A stretch of 32,761 nucleotides of DNA from assembly GCA_027859205.1 (NCBI GenBank), contig JAQIBH010000173.1, positions 1 through 32,761 on the forward strand, read 5' to 3'. The notes under the pieces are model-generated. The model had not been told where the DNA came from, searched no databases, and saw only the letters and a list, made by a program, of their open reading frames with translations. Shown in pieces: positions 24,853-32,761 of the stretch. The DNA is from Bacteroidales bacterium. Lineage in GTDB: Bacteria > Bacteroidota > Bacteroidia > Bacteroidales > UBA12077. The position numbers and the translations under genes are program-made. Positions within the stretch are counted from its first letter, which is position 1. Each line of letters begins with the position of its first letter.

Positions 24853-25434
24853 ATGAAAAAGAACTTAGTAGTTATATTCCTTTATGCATTGTTGATCCTT
24901 ATTTTTAAAAGTGCAAATGCTCAATCTGAAAATAATCCATTAAGTAACAAAATTGTAATTGTAGTGCATATGCAGGAACAATCAACAAAGGATGAATTAT
25001 TAAAAGAAACTACCACAGTTGCTATTAAAAAAATCAATCAAGTAATTGAAGAGGCCGTGCCTGAAAATATTGTTTATGCAAAAATTGCACATAAAATATT
25101 AAACCTTACTTTGAAAAAGATTTACGTTGAGAAAATTAACACAGATTTGGATAGTCGGTTAAAAATTGTGAATAAAAATATTTTTACAGATTATAATGGG
25201 GATATTTTTAGTTCCGATGAGCTTAAAGAATTCTTAAAAGGAAAAAACATCAATGAAATTGTTATTGTCGGACGAGCTGTTGAAGAATGTATTAAAACAT
25301 CTACACTAAAAGGATTAAAATTAGGATATGAGATGTATTTAGTACCTGATGCAATTATTGGGCAATCAGAAGAAAGCAAGAGTAAAGCAATTCATAAATT
25401 AGAAAATAAAGGGGCAAAGATTCTTAACATTTAA
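24853..25434 (+). CDS. Secreted isochorismatase-like (cysteine hydrolase fold) protein
   Basis: The 193-aa product has a signal peptide (about 1-23, ending SANA). The mature part fits the isochorismatase-like fold: strand KIVIVVHMQ (33-41), Lys108 before a KxxFTDY segment, and VIVGRAVEECIKTSTLKGLKLGYEMYL with the nucleophile-position Cys146, followed by VPDAI. The first triad residue, an Asp in the usual IDMQ, is His39 here. Most members are cytoplasmic amidases or hydrolases, so export and the Asp-to-His change are both unusual. The activity cannot be predicted. It has a good promoter of its own and is followed by ilvE 106 bp later. Confidence 0.72.
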   Translation: MKKNLVVIFLYALLILIFKSANAQSENNPLSNKIVIVVHMQEQSTKDELLKETTTVAIKKINQVIEEAVPENIVYAKIAHKILNLTLKKIYVEKINTDLDSRLKIVNKNIFTDYNGDIFSSDELKEFLKGKNINEIVIVGRAVEECIKTSTLKGLKLGYEMYLVPDAIIGQSEESKSKAIHKLENKGAKILNI

Positions 25435-25506
25435 TAAGCTTAAAATAATCTTTATTTTCATGTTGTGAAATATTATAATTTTAAAAATATCAATAATCTA
25501 TTTTGG

Positions 25507-25514
25507 TATCTTTG
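25507..25514 (+). promoter_or_regulatory. -7 box for ilvE
   Basis: TATCTTTG matches TAnnTTTG and lies 26 bp before the ATG at 25541. No clear -33 TTG is at the usual distance. Confidence 0.45.
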
Positions 25515-25540
25515 AAACCGAAAATTAAATTAAAATAATT

Positions 25541-26560
25541 ATGGCAAACTTAGAATGGAGTCAATTACCTTTTGGTTATTTAAAAACTGATTATAATGTA
25601 AGATGTTATTATAGAGATGGTAAGTGGGGAGAATTAGAAATTTCTTCATCAGAAAATTTAAATTTACATATTTCGGCAACTGCACTGCATTATGGGCAAC
25701 AAGCATTCGAAGGAATGAAAGCTTACCGAGGTAAAGATGGCAAAATAAGGGTGTTTCGCTGGGAAGAGAATTATAAGAGAATGGAGCGTTCAGCCAATGG
25801 CATTTTAATGCAAGCCATCACAAAAGATATTTTTAAAGAAGCTATTATAAAAGCTGTTTTATTAAATGAGCGTTTTGTCCCTCCTTATGGAACGGGCGCA
25901 ACATTATATTTACGCCCTTTATTAATTGGTTCTGGACCACAAATTGGTGTAAAACCAGCTGAAGAGTATTTATTCTTGGTATTTGTTTCTCCGGTCGGAC
26001 CATATTTTAAAGAAGGATTTACTCCTGTTAAAATAGCTGTAGTGAGAGATTCTGATCGTGCGGCACCTCTTGGGACTGGGAGCATCAAAGTTGGAGGAAA
26101 TTATGCTTCAAGTTTAAAAGGTGTAAAAAAGGCTCACGATGAGGGTTACGGTGCACCTATGTATTTAGATTCAGTACATAAAAAGTATATTGATGAAATA
26201 GGAGCTGCAAATTTCTTTGGTATAAAAGATAATACATATATCACGCCTAAATCACCTTCAATTTTGCCTTCTATCACAAATATGAGTATTATGCAATTGG
26301 CTGAAGATATGGGTATGAAGGTTGAAAGAAGACCTATTGATATTGAAGAGTTAGATTCATTTGAGGAAATAGGTGCTTGTGGTACTGCTGCTATTATTTC
26401 TCCTATTGGCGAAATTTATGATATCGATAAAGACAAGAAATATCTTTTTTGTAAAGATGGGAAAGCAGGACCTCTATCAACAAAAATTTATGAAAAATTA
26501 GTTGCAATCCAACATGGTGATGAAGCTGATCCGCATAACTGGGTAGAAATTATTAAGTAG
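25541..26560 (+). CDS. ilvE: Branched-chain amino acid aminotransferase
   Basis: This 339-aa protein is a class IV (fold type IV) PLP aminotransferase of the BCAT type: ALHYGQQAFEGMKAYRG near the N-terminus, RPLLIGSGPQIGV, the Schiff-base lysine in SIKVGGNYASS (Lys183) and the conserved EEIGACGTAAIISPIG near residue 280. It moves amino groups between glutamate and the 2-oxo acids of leucine, isoleucine and valine in the cytoplasm, and so uses the same alpha-ketoisovalerate pool as PanB in this window. The length and motifs are normal. No other ilv or leu genes are adjacent. Confidence 0.96.
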   Translation: MANLEWSQLPFGYLKTDYNVRCYYRDGKWGELEISSSENLNLHISATALHYGQQAFEGMKAYRGKDGKIRVFRWEENYKRMERSANGILMQAITKDIFKEAIIKAVLLNERFVPPYGTGATLYLRPLLIGSGPQIGVKPAEEYLFLVFVSPVGPYFKEGFTPVKIAVVRDSDRAAPLGTGSIKVGGNYASSLKGVKKAHDEGYGAPMYLDSVHKKYIDEIGAANFFGIKDNTYITPKSPSILPSITNMSIMQLAEDMGMKVERRPIDIEELDSFEEIGACGTAAIISPIGEIYDIDKDKKYLFCKDGKAGPLSTKIYEKLVAIQHGDEADPHNWVEIIK

Positions 26561-26573
26561 AATAATAAAATAT

Positions 26574-26606
26574 AAAAGAGGGCTTTCGTTTTGAAAGCCC
26601 TCTTTT
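26574..26606. terminator. Bidirectional terminator between ilvE and the 26633 gene
   Basis: AAAAGAGGGCTTTC (26574-26587) and GAAAGCCCTCTTTT (26593-26606) make a perfect 14-bp stem with a 5-nt loop and A/T tracts on both sides, serving both convergent genes. Confidence 0.85.
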
Positions 26607-26632
26607 ATTTTGTGATAACGTAATATTAATAG

Positions 26633-27103
26633 TTATTCTTCTTTTTTATGATTTCCACCTTCGCTTATCTTCTTCAATAAATAAGTTTTAAATTCGTAGT
26701 CGGCGAGATATATCTTCATTACCTTGTCAATGGGTAATATTTCTTTGAACTTAACATGATATTCATCGAGTAATTCTGCTAATGCCATTTCAAAACCAAT
26801 ATATTGATCAGCGTATCTTATCATTTCATCATTGCTCATATTTTCAATATTTTCAGAAAAATATGTCATGTTTTCTTTTCGTGTTGAAATGATTTTATTT
26901 TTCTTGGCCCAATAATTATTGTATACAGGCCAGAAAATTTGCGCTTCTTCAGGTGTAAGTCCAATTTTATTAGTAAAAAAGGCAATTTTTTGAGATTTTA
27001 TTTTTTGTTCTTTATCTAATTTTGATTCAGAATCCTGACCACGAACGGAAAAAACAAATCCTACTAATAAAACAATAATAGTTATAAACTTTAATGTTTT
27101 CAT
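26633..27103 (-). CDS. Periplasmic Spy/CpxP-like helical protein of an ECF sigma locus
   Basis: The 156-aa product has a signal peptide (about 1-22, ending VRGQ) and is then almost entirely helical and charged, with IAFFTNKIGLTPEEAQIFWPVYNNYW, a pattern seen in small periplasmic proteins that sit beside ECF sigma factors in Bacteroidota and are loosely called sensors of ECF-type sigma factor. Its layout recalls the Spy/CpxP hairpin (LTxxQ-like stretches), so a stress-sensing or chaperone role is a guess. It starts 8 bp after the single-span protein gene and ends the three-gene run. Confidence 0.7.
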   Translation of the reverse strand: MKTLKFITIIVLLVGFVFSVRGQDSESKLDKEQKIKSQKIAFFTNKIGLTPEEAQIFWPVYNNYWAKKNKIISTRKENMTYFSENIENMSNDEMIRYADQYIGFEMALAELLDEYHVKFKEILPIDKVMKIYLADYEFKTYLLKKISEGGNHKKEE

Positions 27104-27111
27104 AATATGAA

Positions 27112-27558
27112 TTAATATAATGCTTCAATCAATGTTTGGTAATCTATATCTTCATCAATAAGGTAGTGTATGTAGAATTCAGAATCTTCCGTTGAGTGAT
27201 CATTTACTTTTTTCTTATCATCTAACAAAACATCTATAAAATGTTGTTCTGTAAATTCAGAAGCATCAACTTCAATAGTTCTTGTATATAGATCATTGTC
27301 TATTGTAGAATTAGAACTATTCGTTTGAATAAAATTAACTGTTGTTATGGCAATTAATGCAAAAGCAACAATCATTAAACCTAAAGCAACTTGAGGCTTA
27401 ACAAACCTAAATAGCTTTATTATCCATATATATTCTCTGTTTTCGTATATGATTTTTTCTTGCAATTCTGTTGGAAAGCTTTCAAAATACCCTTTTGGAA
27501 CAGAAAATGGATTTGTATTTCCTTTTAATTTTCCCAATTTCTTGTTAAAATCATTCAT
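27112..27558 (-). CDS. Single-span membrane protein, probable anti-sigma partner
   Basis: This 148-aa protein has a cytoplasmic N-terminal segment (about 1-60, with NPFSVPKGYFESFP, a motif common to proteins encoded after Bacteroidota ECF sigma genes), one transmembrane helix (about 68-91, ALGLMIVAFALIAITTV) and a short acidic outer part of about 55 residues. No zinc-type anti-sigma motif (HxxxCxxC) is present. Position and topology suggest that it holds or tunes the sigma factor encoded 59 bp upstream. That role is inference. Confidence 0.65.
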   Translation of the reverse strand: MNDFNKKLGKLKGNTNPFSVPKGYFESFPTELQEKIIYENREYIWIIKLFRFVKPQVALGLMIVAFALIAITTVNFIQTNSSNSTIDNDLYTRTIEVDASEFTEQHFIDVLLDDKKKVNDHSTEDSEFYIHYLIDEDIDYQTLIEALY

Positions 27559-27617
27559 TTTTAATTTCCCCTAAATTTGTTTCCCCTGTCTTTTTGACTT
27601 TCAAAGATTTTAATAGT

Positions 27618-28166
27618 TTAATCTTCGGTAAAATATTTCTCAATTTTCTTCACTGCATGATGATATGAAGCCTTTAATGCTCCGACAGATGTTTCAAGGA
27701 TTTTGGACATATCATCATATTTCATTTCATCAAAATACTTCATATTAAAAACTATCCTTTGTTTTTCTGGTAAATCTAATACGGCCTTTTGTAGTTTACA
27801 TTGTATTTCATTCCCGTTAAAATACACATCACTTACAAGTGTTTCTTTCAAGTTATTTTCGTAATCTACAATTGGCAATAAGTATTTTGTCTTTTGTTGT
27901 TTTAAAAAAGTAAGTGATTCATTAGTTGCTATTCTGTATAACCAAGTATATAGTTTCGAATCTTCTCTAAATCCATCAAGGCCTTTCCAGACCTTAATAA
28001 ATGTATTTTGTAATATATCATTTGAATCCTCATGTTTAATTACAATCTTACGAATATGCCAATACAATTTTTCCTGATATTTTCTAACAATCAGATTAAA
28101 TGCATAATTTCTCTTTTCGACGTCTTTAAAAAGAGCTAGTAACTCTTTATCATTGTATTCAGACAT
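27618..28166 (-). CDS. ECF-family RNA polymerase sigma factor
   Basis: This 182-aa protein has sigma region 2 (about 20-85, including EDSNDILQNTFIKVWKGL and LYTWLYRIATNESLTFLK) and region 4 (about 125-180, LPEKQRIVFNMKYFDEMKYDDMS with a helix-turn-helix ending TSVGALKASYHHAVKKI). Regions 1 and 3 are absent, as expected for ECF/RpoE-type factors. It would direct RNA polymerase to a small stress regulon. It is the first of three same-strand genes with two envelope proteins behind it, and follows the transketolase operon by 51 bp. Confidence 0.93.
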   Translation of the reverse strand: MSEYNDKELLALFKDVEKRNYAFNLIVRKYQEKLYWHIRKIVIKHEDSNDILQNTFIKVWKGLDGFREDSKLYTWLYRIATNESLTFLKQQKTKYLLPIVDYENNLKETLVSDVYFNGNEIQCKLQKAVLDLPEKQRIVFNMKYFDEMKYDDMSKILETSVGALKASYHHAVKKIEKYFTED

Positions 28167-28217
28167 AATGTAGAAAGGAAAATAAGATTAACTAAAATAA
28201 GTAATTGCAAAACAATT

Positions 28218-29171
28218 TTATTTTCTTTTAAGCACAGCTTCAACAGCCGACACAATATTTTCAGTGTCGACATCATATTTTGTAAGTAACTCTTCTGGAG
28301 TTCCACTTTCACCAAACGTATCGTTAACGGCAACCATTTCTATTGGAGCAGGTAATTTTCTGCTTAATAGTTGAGCAATGGAATCACCTAAACCGCCATT
28401 CATCATATGTTCTTCGGCCGTAACAACTGCTTTTGTTTTTGAAACAGATTGTAAAATTGTTTTCTCATCAAGAGGTTTAATGGTATGAATATTAATTATC
28501 TCACAAGAAATATTTTTTTGTTCTAAAATTTCAGCAGCTTCAATTGCCTTCCAAACTAAATGACCTGTAGCAAAAATAGTTACATCAGTACCTTCATCTA
28601 ATAACAATGCTTTTCCTATTTCAAATTTTTGATTTTCAGGAGTAAAATTAGGTACTTTTGGCCTTCCAAATCGAAGATAAACAGGTCCTTCATATTCGGA
28701 AATTGCAATCGTAGCAGCTTTTGTTTGGTTATAATCACAAGGATTAATAACAACCATTCCTGGAAGCATTTTCATTAATCCAATGTCTTCTAAAATTTGG
28801 TGAGTAGCTCCATCTTCACCTAGTGTTAAGCCTGCGTGTGAAGCACAAATTTTAACATTTTTATTGGAATACGCTACTGATTGTCTGATTTGATCATAAA
28901 CTCGACCTGTTGCAAAATTTGCAAATGTACCTGCAAAAGGAATTTTACCCCCAATTGTTAATCCTGCCGCTGTTCCAATCATGTTTGCTTCTGCTATACC
29001 ACATTGTATAAATCTTTCAGGAAACTCATCTGCAAACTGATTCATTTTTAAAGATCCAGTAAGATCTGCACACAATGCTACTACATTTTTATTTTTCTTT
29101 CCAGCTTCAAATAATCCGGCTCCAAAACCAGATCGAGTATCTTTCCTGTCTTTATAGTTGAATGTTTTCAT
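28218..29171 (-). CDS. Transketolase, C-terminal subunit
   Basis: The 317-aa product covers the pyrimidine-binding and C-terminal domains of transketolase: [17 protein letters not shown], the catalytic Glu in [10 protein letters not shown] (Glu61), [18 protein letters not shown] and the C-terminal TVAEEH-like [13 protein letters not shown] segment. With the separately encoded N-terminal subunit it would form the thiamine diphosphate enzyme that moves two-carbon units between sugar phosphates in the pentose phosphate pathway. Split transketolases are well known in archaea and many bacteria, normally with adjacent genes; here the partner is about 1.9 kb upstream, separated by a methylglyoxal-synthase-like and a VWA gene. 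The gap to the VWA gene is 7 bp. Confidence 0.93.
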   Translation of the reverse strand: MKTFNYKDRKDTRSGFGAGLFEAGKKNKNVVALCADLTGSLKMNQFADEFPERFIQCGIAEANMIGTAAGLTIGGKIPFAGTFANFATGRVYDQIRQSVAYSNKNVKICASHAGLTLGEDGATHQILEDIGLMKMLPGMVVINPCDYNQTKAATIAISEYEGPVYLRFGRPKVPNFTPENQKFEIGKALLLDEGTDVTIFATGHLVWKAIEAAEILEQKNISCEIINIHTIKPLDEKTILQSVSKTKAVVTAEEHMMNGGLGDSIAQLLSRKLPAPIEMVAVNDTFGESGTPEELLTKYDVDTENIVSAVEAVLKRK

Positions 29172-29178
29172 ATTATAT

Positions 29179-30603
29179 TTAATAAAGTATTATTTTTTTT
29201 GATGATCCTGATTTTATGGTAAATTTTTTATTTATAGTATAAATTGACTGCTTAATATTCTTAGGTCTGTATACTACTCTATAATTTCCTGGTTGCATTA
29301 TAATATTTTGATGTAATTTTCTTTCATCAAGGTTATAAATCCATTTCAATGTGTCTGCTGTTTCAACATAAATACTTCCAAATCCACTCGATGCAATTGA
29401 GAAGTTTGCTATTCCAGGGCGGGGAATGGCAATATTTGTTGTGGTACTTTGATCTATTTTAACATTATTCACATAAACTCGTGGAATTGAAAGTATTTCC
29501 AAATCATATTCTCCAACCAGATATTTAACTTTTGTATTATTATTTTGAATATTAAGAGTTTGATGATTAGCGCTTTGGCGAATAATGATATCTAAATCTT
29601 TATACTGATTGCTTCCAGGGCATGTTATATGTAAAGAACCTTGAGGCGTATGTAATCCTATCATGTTATGTTTTCCCTCTGTTAGAATTATTTCTTCTTT
29701 TTTTACAGCAGGTAAAGTATGAACAACTACATCATACTCTATTAATGGATCAATAATAAGAGTGTCTGGATTACCCATATAATTTATTGTATGCACAAAA
29801 TTGTATTTAACTCTCCCTGAAATATGATCAAAAAAGGTCATGTTCACATTCGTTTCTGAAGGCGTACCATGAATGTCGAGTAAATTTACCTGTGCAGTTG
29901 TTGAATTTAAGGCTCTGGAGATTACAACCCCTAATACTTCTTGAAATTTTTCTTCGTTTGGGGTGTTATAGAAATGACCAACACATTCAAATGTTTTTTC
30001 AAAATTTGGATCAATACCTATTCCAATAACAAATGGTTTTAATATAATACCTTTTTTCTGTAAGTTAAGTGATGCTTGGCAAGGATCTCCATCACAAGCT
30101 TCAATTCCATCTGTAATTAATATAATAATATTACGGCAATTATCGCAAGGGGGAAAATCATTTGCAGCTAACTCTAAAGAATTAGCGATTGGTGTTGTTC
30201 CTTTTGGTATAAGATAGCGAAGTTTTTGTCGTATTTGACCTTCGTTTCCCGGACTAAAGGGAACTTCTAGTTTTGTATCACTGCAATCTTGTGGTGGAAC
30301 AGGGCTTTGATGACCATATACTCTAAGTGCTAATTGAATATTGTCCATCTGTTCTAAACTATCAATAATTTGGATTAAATAGTTTCGTGCAATATTAATT
30401 TTCTTGCCACTTTCCCAGGTTCCATACATACTTTGTGATGCATCGAATACAAATAAAATCCGCGAAGTAGGAGGTGTGGGATTTATTTTCTGTGCCTGTG
30501 AATAAGTTGTACAGAATGAAAGAATAAAAAATAATATATATTTAAATGTAATTTTCAATTTCTGATTTGGATTAATTATATAATCAACTTTTATTATTTT
30601 CAT
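29179..30603 (-). CDS. Secreted von Willebrand factor A domain protein
   Basis: The 474-aa product has a signal peptide (hydrophobic core about 19-32, ending TTYSQAQ) and a VWA domain (about 46-240) with an intact metal-ion-dependent adhesion site: DASQS (Asp54, Ser56, Ser58), the Thr in KGTTPIANS and the Asp in [10 protein letters not shown]. Several cysteines in the VWA domain (for example PPCDNCRN and CDGDPC) may form disulphides. The remaining 230 residues look like beta-sandwich repeats and there is no C-terminal membrane span or sorting domain. Its role is unknown; VWA domains mediate metal-dependent protein binding. Its ATG overlaps the stop codon of the MgsA-like gene by 4 bp, so it is translationally coupled inside a carbohydrate-metabolism operon. 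Confidence 0.85.
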   Translation of the reverse strand: MKIIKVDYIINPNQKLKITFKYILFFILSFCTTYSQAQKINPTPPTSRILFVFDASQSMYGTWESGKKINIARNYLIQIIDSLEQMDNIQLALRVYGHQSPVPPQDCSDTKLEVPFSPGNEGQIRQKLRYLIPKGTTPIANSLELAANDFPPCDNCRNIIILITDGIEACDGDPCQASLNLQKKGIILKPFVIGIGIDPNFEKTFECVGHFYNTPNEEKFQEVLGVVISRALNSTTAQVNLLDIHGTPSETNVNMTFFDHISGRVKYNFVHTINYMGNPDTLIIDPLIEYDVVVHTLPAVKKEEIILTEGKHNMIGLHTPQGSLHITCPGSNQYKDLDIIIRQSANHQTLNIQNNNTKVKYLVGEYDLEILSIPRVYVNNVKIDQSTTTNIAIPRPGIANFSIASSGFGSIYVETADTLKWIYNLDERKLHQNIIMQPGNYRVVYRPKNIKQSIYTINKKFTIKSGSSKKIILY

Positions 30604-31001
30604 TCTTCTCTTAATTTTCGTCTTTCATAATCCTCTTTTTTAATGTGTCCAAGAATCATTAATTCAGCACTTGCGTAATTTGTCGCTAATGGAATATTAT
30701 AAGTGTTGCATGCTTCCAGTAAAGATTGGATGTCTTCGTGATGACCTTGTTTAATTAGTGGATCACGTAAAAATATTACTATATCAATTTCTTTACTTTT
30801 AATTCTTTCGGTAATTTCTAAATAACCTCCTGATTCCCCTGGGCTTAAGTGCTCAACTTTAATGCCTTGTGATTCGACAAACTCTGCGGTTCTTCCGGTT
30901 GCTATTAATTTTACTCCATAAATCCAATCTCTACGGTCATTTAAAAATTGAACCATTTCAGATTTTTTAACATCATGTGCAATTACAACAATATTCTTCA
31001 T
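30600..31001 (-). CDS. Methylglyoxal synthase-like protein lacking the catalytic Asp
   Basis: This 133-aa protein is a full MGS-like domain: IAHDVKKSE (His9, Asp10, Lys13, matching E. coli His19, Asp20, Lys23), the phosphate-loop ATGRTA, the LSPGESGGY loop and LRDPLIKQGHHEDI (His87 and Asp90, matching His98 and Asp101). The residue aligned with catalytic base Asp71 is Tyr60, with identical 22-residue spacing to the DPL motif, and Thr47 of the phosphate site is Arg37. MgsA normally turns dihydroxyacetone phosphate into methylglyoxal; these changes suggest an inactive or re-purposed, perhaps ligand-sensing, protein. It lies 36 bp after the transketolase N-half gene and overlaps the VWA gene. 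Confidence 0.82.
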   Translation of the reverse strand: MKNIVVIAHDVKKSEMVQFLNDRRDWIYGVKLIATGRTAEFVESQGIKVEHLSPGESGGYLEITERIKSKEIDIVIFLRDPLIKQGHHEDIQSLLEACNTYNIPLATNYASAELMILGHIKKEDYERRKLREE

Positions 31002-31037
31002 AATTTTAAATATTTTTATTGTTCAAACAAATAAAAT

Positions 31038-31883
31038 TTAATAATCTCCTAAGGTTTCTTCTAATTGATTTAGTGCTGTTTGAAGTTGTTCATCATTTGG
31101 AGCAACACCATGCCATTTATGCGATCCCATCATGAAATCAACACCCATACCCATTTCAGTTTTCATTAAAATCACAATAGGTTTATCGTTTCCCGTAAGT
31201 GTTTTTGCATGATTTAGAGTCTTCACAACATCAGCCATATTGTTCCCGTCCATTTCTAGAACCTTCCATCCAAAACTTTCCCATTTTGCTGTAAGGTTTC
31301 CAAGAGTCATTATGTCATCCACAGGACCATCAATTTGCTGACCATTAAAATCAACTGTAGCAATTAAATTGTCAATTTTATGATGAGCTGCAAATAAAGC
31401 TGCTTCCCAAATCTGACCTTCTTGTAATTCGCCATCGCCATGAAGGGTATACACAATGTGAGGATCATTATTTAGTTTTTTGGTAATGGCTGTTCCACAA
31501 GCAACAGATAAGCCTTGTCCTAAAGAACCTGAAGCAACACGTATTCCAGGTAAGTTTTCTTTTGTAGCCGGATGACCCTGTAATCTTGAATTTAGGGTTC
31601 TGAATGTTGACAATTCTTTAGTCTCAAAAGCACCTGAACGAGCTAAAACACTATACCATAAGGCTGAAAGGTGTCCGTTCGAAAGAAAGAAGACATCTTG
31701 ATCTTTTGCATCCATATCAAAATTCTTTGGATCGTAATCCATAATTTCAAAATAAAGTGATGTAAGAAAATCAGCACATCCCAATGATCCTCCGGGGTGA
31801 CCAGAATTTTGAGCATGTACCATTCTTACTATATCTCGGCGTACTTGCGATGCTATTTGTTTTAAGTTTTGAGTATCAGACAT
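31038..31883 (-). CDS. Transketolase, N-terminal subunit
   Basis: The 281-aa product is the thiamine-diphosphate-binding half of transketolase: HAQNSGHPGGSLGCADFL (substrate and pyrophosphate contacts), FLSNGHLSALWYSVLA, ASGSLGQGLSVACG and the ThDP motif running from HGDGELQEG (Gly149-Asp150-Gly151) to Asn180. It pairs with the C-terminal subunit encoded at 28218-29171. It is the first gene of a four-gene run (N-half, MgsA-like, VWA, C-half) with gaps of 36 bp, a 4-bp overlap and 7 bp. The divergent YchF gene lies upstream; no clear -7 box was found within 100 bp of the start. Confidence 0.95.
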   Translation of the reverse strand: MSDTQNLKQIASQVRRDIVRMVHAQNSGHPGGSLGCADFLTSLYFEIMDYDPKNFDMDAKDQDVFFLSNGHLSALWYSVLARSGAFETKELSTFRTLNSRLQGHPATKENLPGIRVASGSLGQGLSVACGTAITKKLNNDPHIVYTLHGDGELQEGQIWEAALFAAHHKIDNLIATVDFNGQQIDGPVDDIMTLGNLTAKWESFGWKVLEMDGNNMADVVKTLNHAKTLTGNDKPIVILMKTEMGMGVDFMMGSHKWHGVAPNDEQLQTALNQLEETLGDY

Positions 31884-32061
31884 ATTCTATTTATATATGA
31901 TTTATTTTATGTTAGAAAAATTAATTAAACAAGGCAGTAAAAGTACAGTTTTTCCTAATAAAAATTGAGATATGTTTTTAATTTATTATAAACATGTTAG
32001 TGTATATTATTCAGCTGCTTGTTTTTTATTAAAAAGCTCTTTTTAAAATGCTTAAAAAGTG

Positions 32062-32069
32062 TAATTTTG
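32062..32069 (+). promoter_or_regulatory. -7 box for the YchF-like gene
   Basis: TAATTTTG matches TAnnTTTG and lies 32 bp before the ATG at 32102. On the other strand TATTTTTG at 32086-32093 is another possible -7 box, which would point toward the transketolase operon with a leader of about 200 nt. Confidence 0.35.
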
Positions 32070-32101
32070 AACCTTCAAATTGATTCAAAAATACATATAT
32101 T

Positions 32102-32761
32102 ATGAGTTTACAGTGTGGAATAATCGGGATAACAAATGTTGGTAAATCAACTCTATTTAATTGTATGTCAAACACAAAAGTTGAAACTACGAATTTTGCG
32201 TTTAGTTCAAATAAATCGAATTTAGGGATAATTAATGTTCCTGATCAGAGATTGTTGGAACTTGAAAAGATACAAGCGACCGACAAACTTATTCCGGCAA
32301 CAGTCGAAATTGTTGATATTCCTGGTTTAACAAAAGGTGCAAATCAAGGTGAGGGTGTTGGGAATAAATTTTTAGGTGATATAAGAAATACCGATGCATT
32401 AATTAATGTAATAAGATGTTTTGATGATGAAAATCTTCCGCATGTTGATGGATCAGTTGATCCGGTTCGGGATATTGAAACAATTGATTTTGAACTGCAA
32501 GTACAGGATTTGGAATCAGTAGAAAAGAAAATTCAACGTTTAGGAAAGCTTGTAAAAATTGGTGATAAAGATGCTAAACATGGTATTGAAGTTTTAAATG
32601 GTGTAAAAGGGCATTTAGAATCTATGCAAAATGCACGTGATTACAAGATGTCGGAAGCTGATAAAAAATACCTTGACGATATATTTCTTTTTACTGAAAA
32701 ACCGGTAATATACGTTTGTAATGTTGATGAAGCTTCGGCAATATCAGGTAATGCATATGTT
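32102..32761 (+). CDS. ychF: YchF/Obg-family P-loop ATPase, 5' part only
   Basis: The first 220 codons are in the window; the gene runs off the end. It has the P-loop GITNVGKST (9-17), the DIPGL switch II motif, GANQGEGVGNKF, VIRCFDDENLPHVDGSVDPVRD and the YchF-type specificity motif CNVDE near residue 210, all diagnostic of YchF (a ribosome-associated, ATP-preferring member of the Obg GTPases). The switch I segment, TIEPN in typical members, is SNKSN here (Ser36 to Asn40), with no gap in the alignment. It may therefore be a second, divergent YchF copy rather than the housekeeping one. The C-terminal TGS-like domain is outside the window. Confidence 0.9.
   Translation, partial: MSLQCGIIGITNVGKSTLFNCMSNTKVETTNFAFSSNKSNLGIINVPDQRLLELEKIQATDKLIPATVEIVDIPGLTKGANQGEGVGNKFLGDIRNTDALINVIRCFDDENLPHVDGSVDPVRDIETIDFELQVQDLESVEKKIQRLGKLVKIGDKDAKHGIEVLNGVKGHLESMQNARDYKMSEADKKYLDDIFLFTEKPVIYVCNVDEASAISGNAYV

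Noticed and set aside
28136-28333. Minus-strand 65-codon frame between the sigma factor and transketolase C-half
   Set aside because: It overlaps the end of the transketolase gene and the start of the sigma gene in another frame and has no independent support.

Overview
The window looks like an ordinary chromosomal stretch of an AT-rich member of the Bacteroidota (class Bacteroidia, possibly Marinilabiliales-like; this placement is inference). The clues are: a subtilisin-like protease with a type IX secretion C-terminal sorting domain, many short-leader genes preceded by the Bacteroidota -7 motif TAnnTTTG, a membrane-anchored LytTR regulator, TPR-type histidine kinases, and a transketolase split into two polypeptides. 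No rRNA, tRNA, CRISPR array, insertion sequence, phage gene or integrase was seen.

Layout. 180-2654 (minus): a secreted endonuclease/exonuclease/phosphatase-family protein and a beta-helix lipoprotein. 2837-3337 (plus): a GNAT acetyltransferase. 3517-4863 (minus): a TolC-family outer-membrane efflux protein. 4864-5176: the longest gene-free stretch, with a possible hairpin plus U-tract. 5177-6491 (plus): a small cluster of unknown function made of a possible 42-aa membrane peptide, a 93-aa hypothetical and a trypsin-fold protein that seems to have lost most of its catalytic triad. 6549-16027 (minus): a long run of a MORN-like secreted protein, T9SS-exported subtilisin, xseA (interrupted by an in-frame TAA), two related TPR histidine kinases and xseB. 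16147-18060 (minus): dnaK. 18333-20808 (plus): panB, an RluA-type pseudouridine synthase and a membrane LytTR regulator. 20964-26560 (plus): a nitronate-monooxygenase-like flavoprotein, a cold-shock protein, an M3 peptidase lipoprotein, a secreted isochorismatase-like protein and a branched-chain aminotransferase. 26633-28166 (minus): an ECF sigma factor with two downstream partners. 28218-31883 (minus): transketolase N-half, a methylglyoxal-synthase-like protein lacking the catalytic aspartate, a secreted VWA protein and the transketolase C-half. 32102 to the end (plus): the start of a divergent YchF GTPase/ATPase.

The most interesting signals are: (1) four 9-bp direct repeats of the form TTYAnnCCT at 20-21 bp spacing, between the LytTR gene and the nitronate-monooxygenase-like gene, which look like a LytTR operator array on a promoter without a -33 box; (2) the transketolase operon, whose halves are separated by an MgsA-like protein with Asp71 replaced by Tyr and a VWA protein; (3) two TPR histidine kinases placed between xseA and xseB, next to an xseA reading frame broken by one stop codon; (4) the 5177-6491 cluster with a degenerate serine-protease fold. 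All of this was read by eye; no database search was run.
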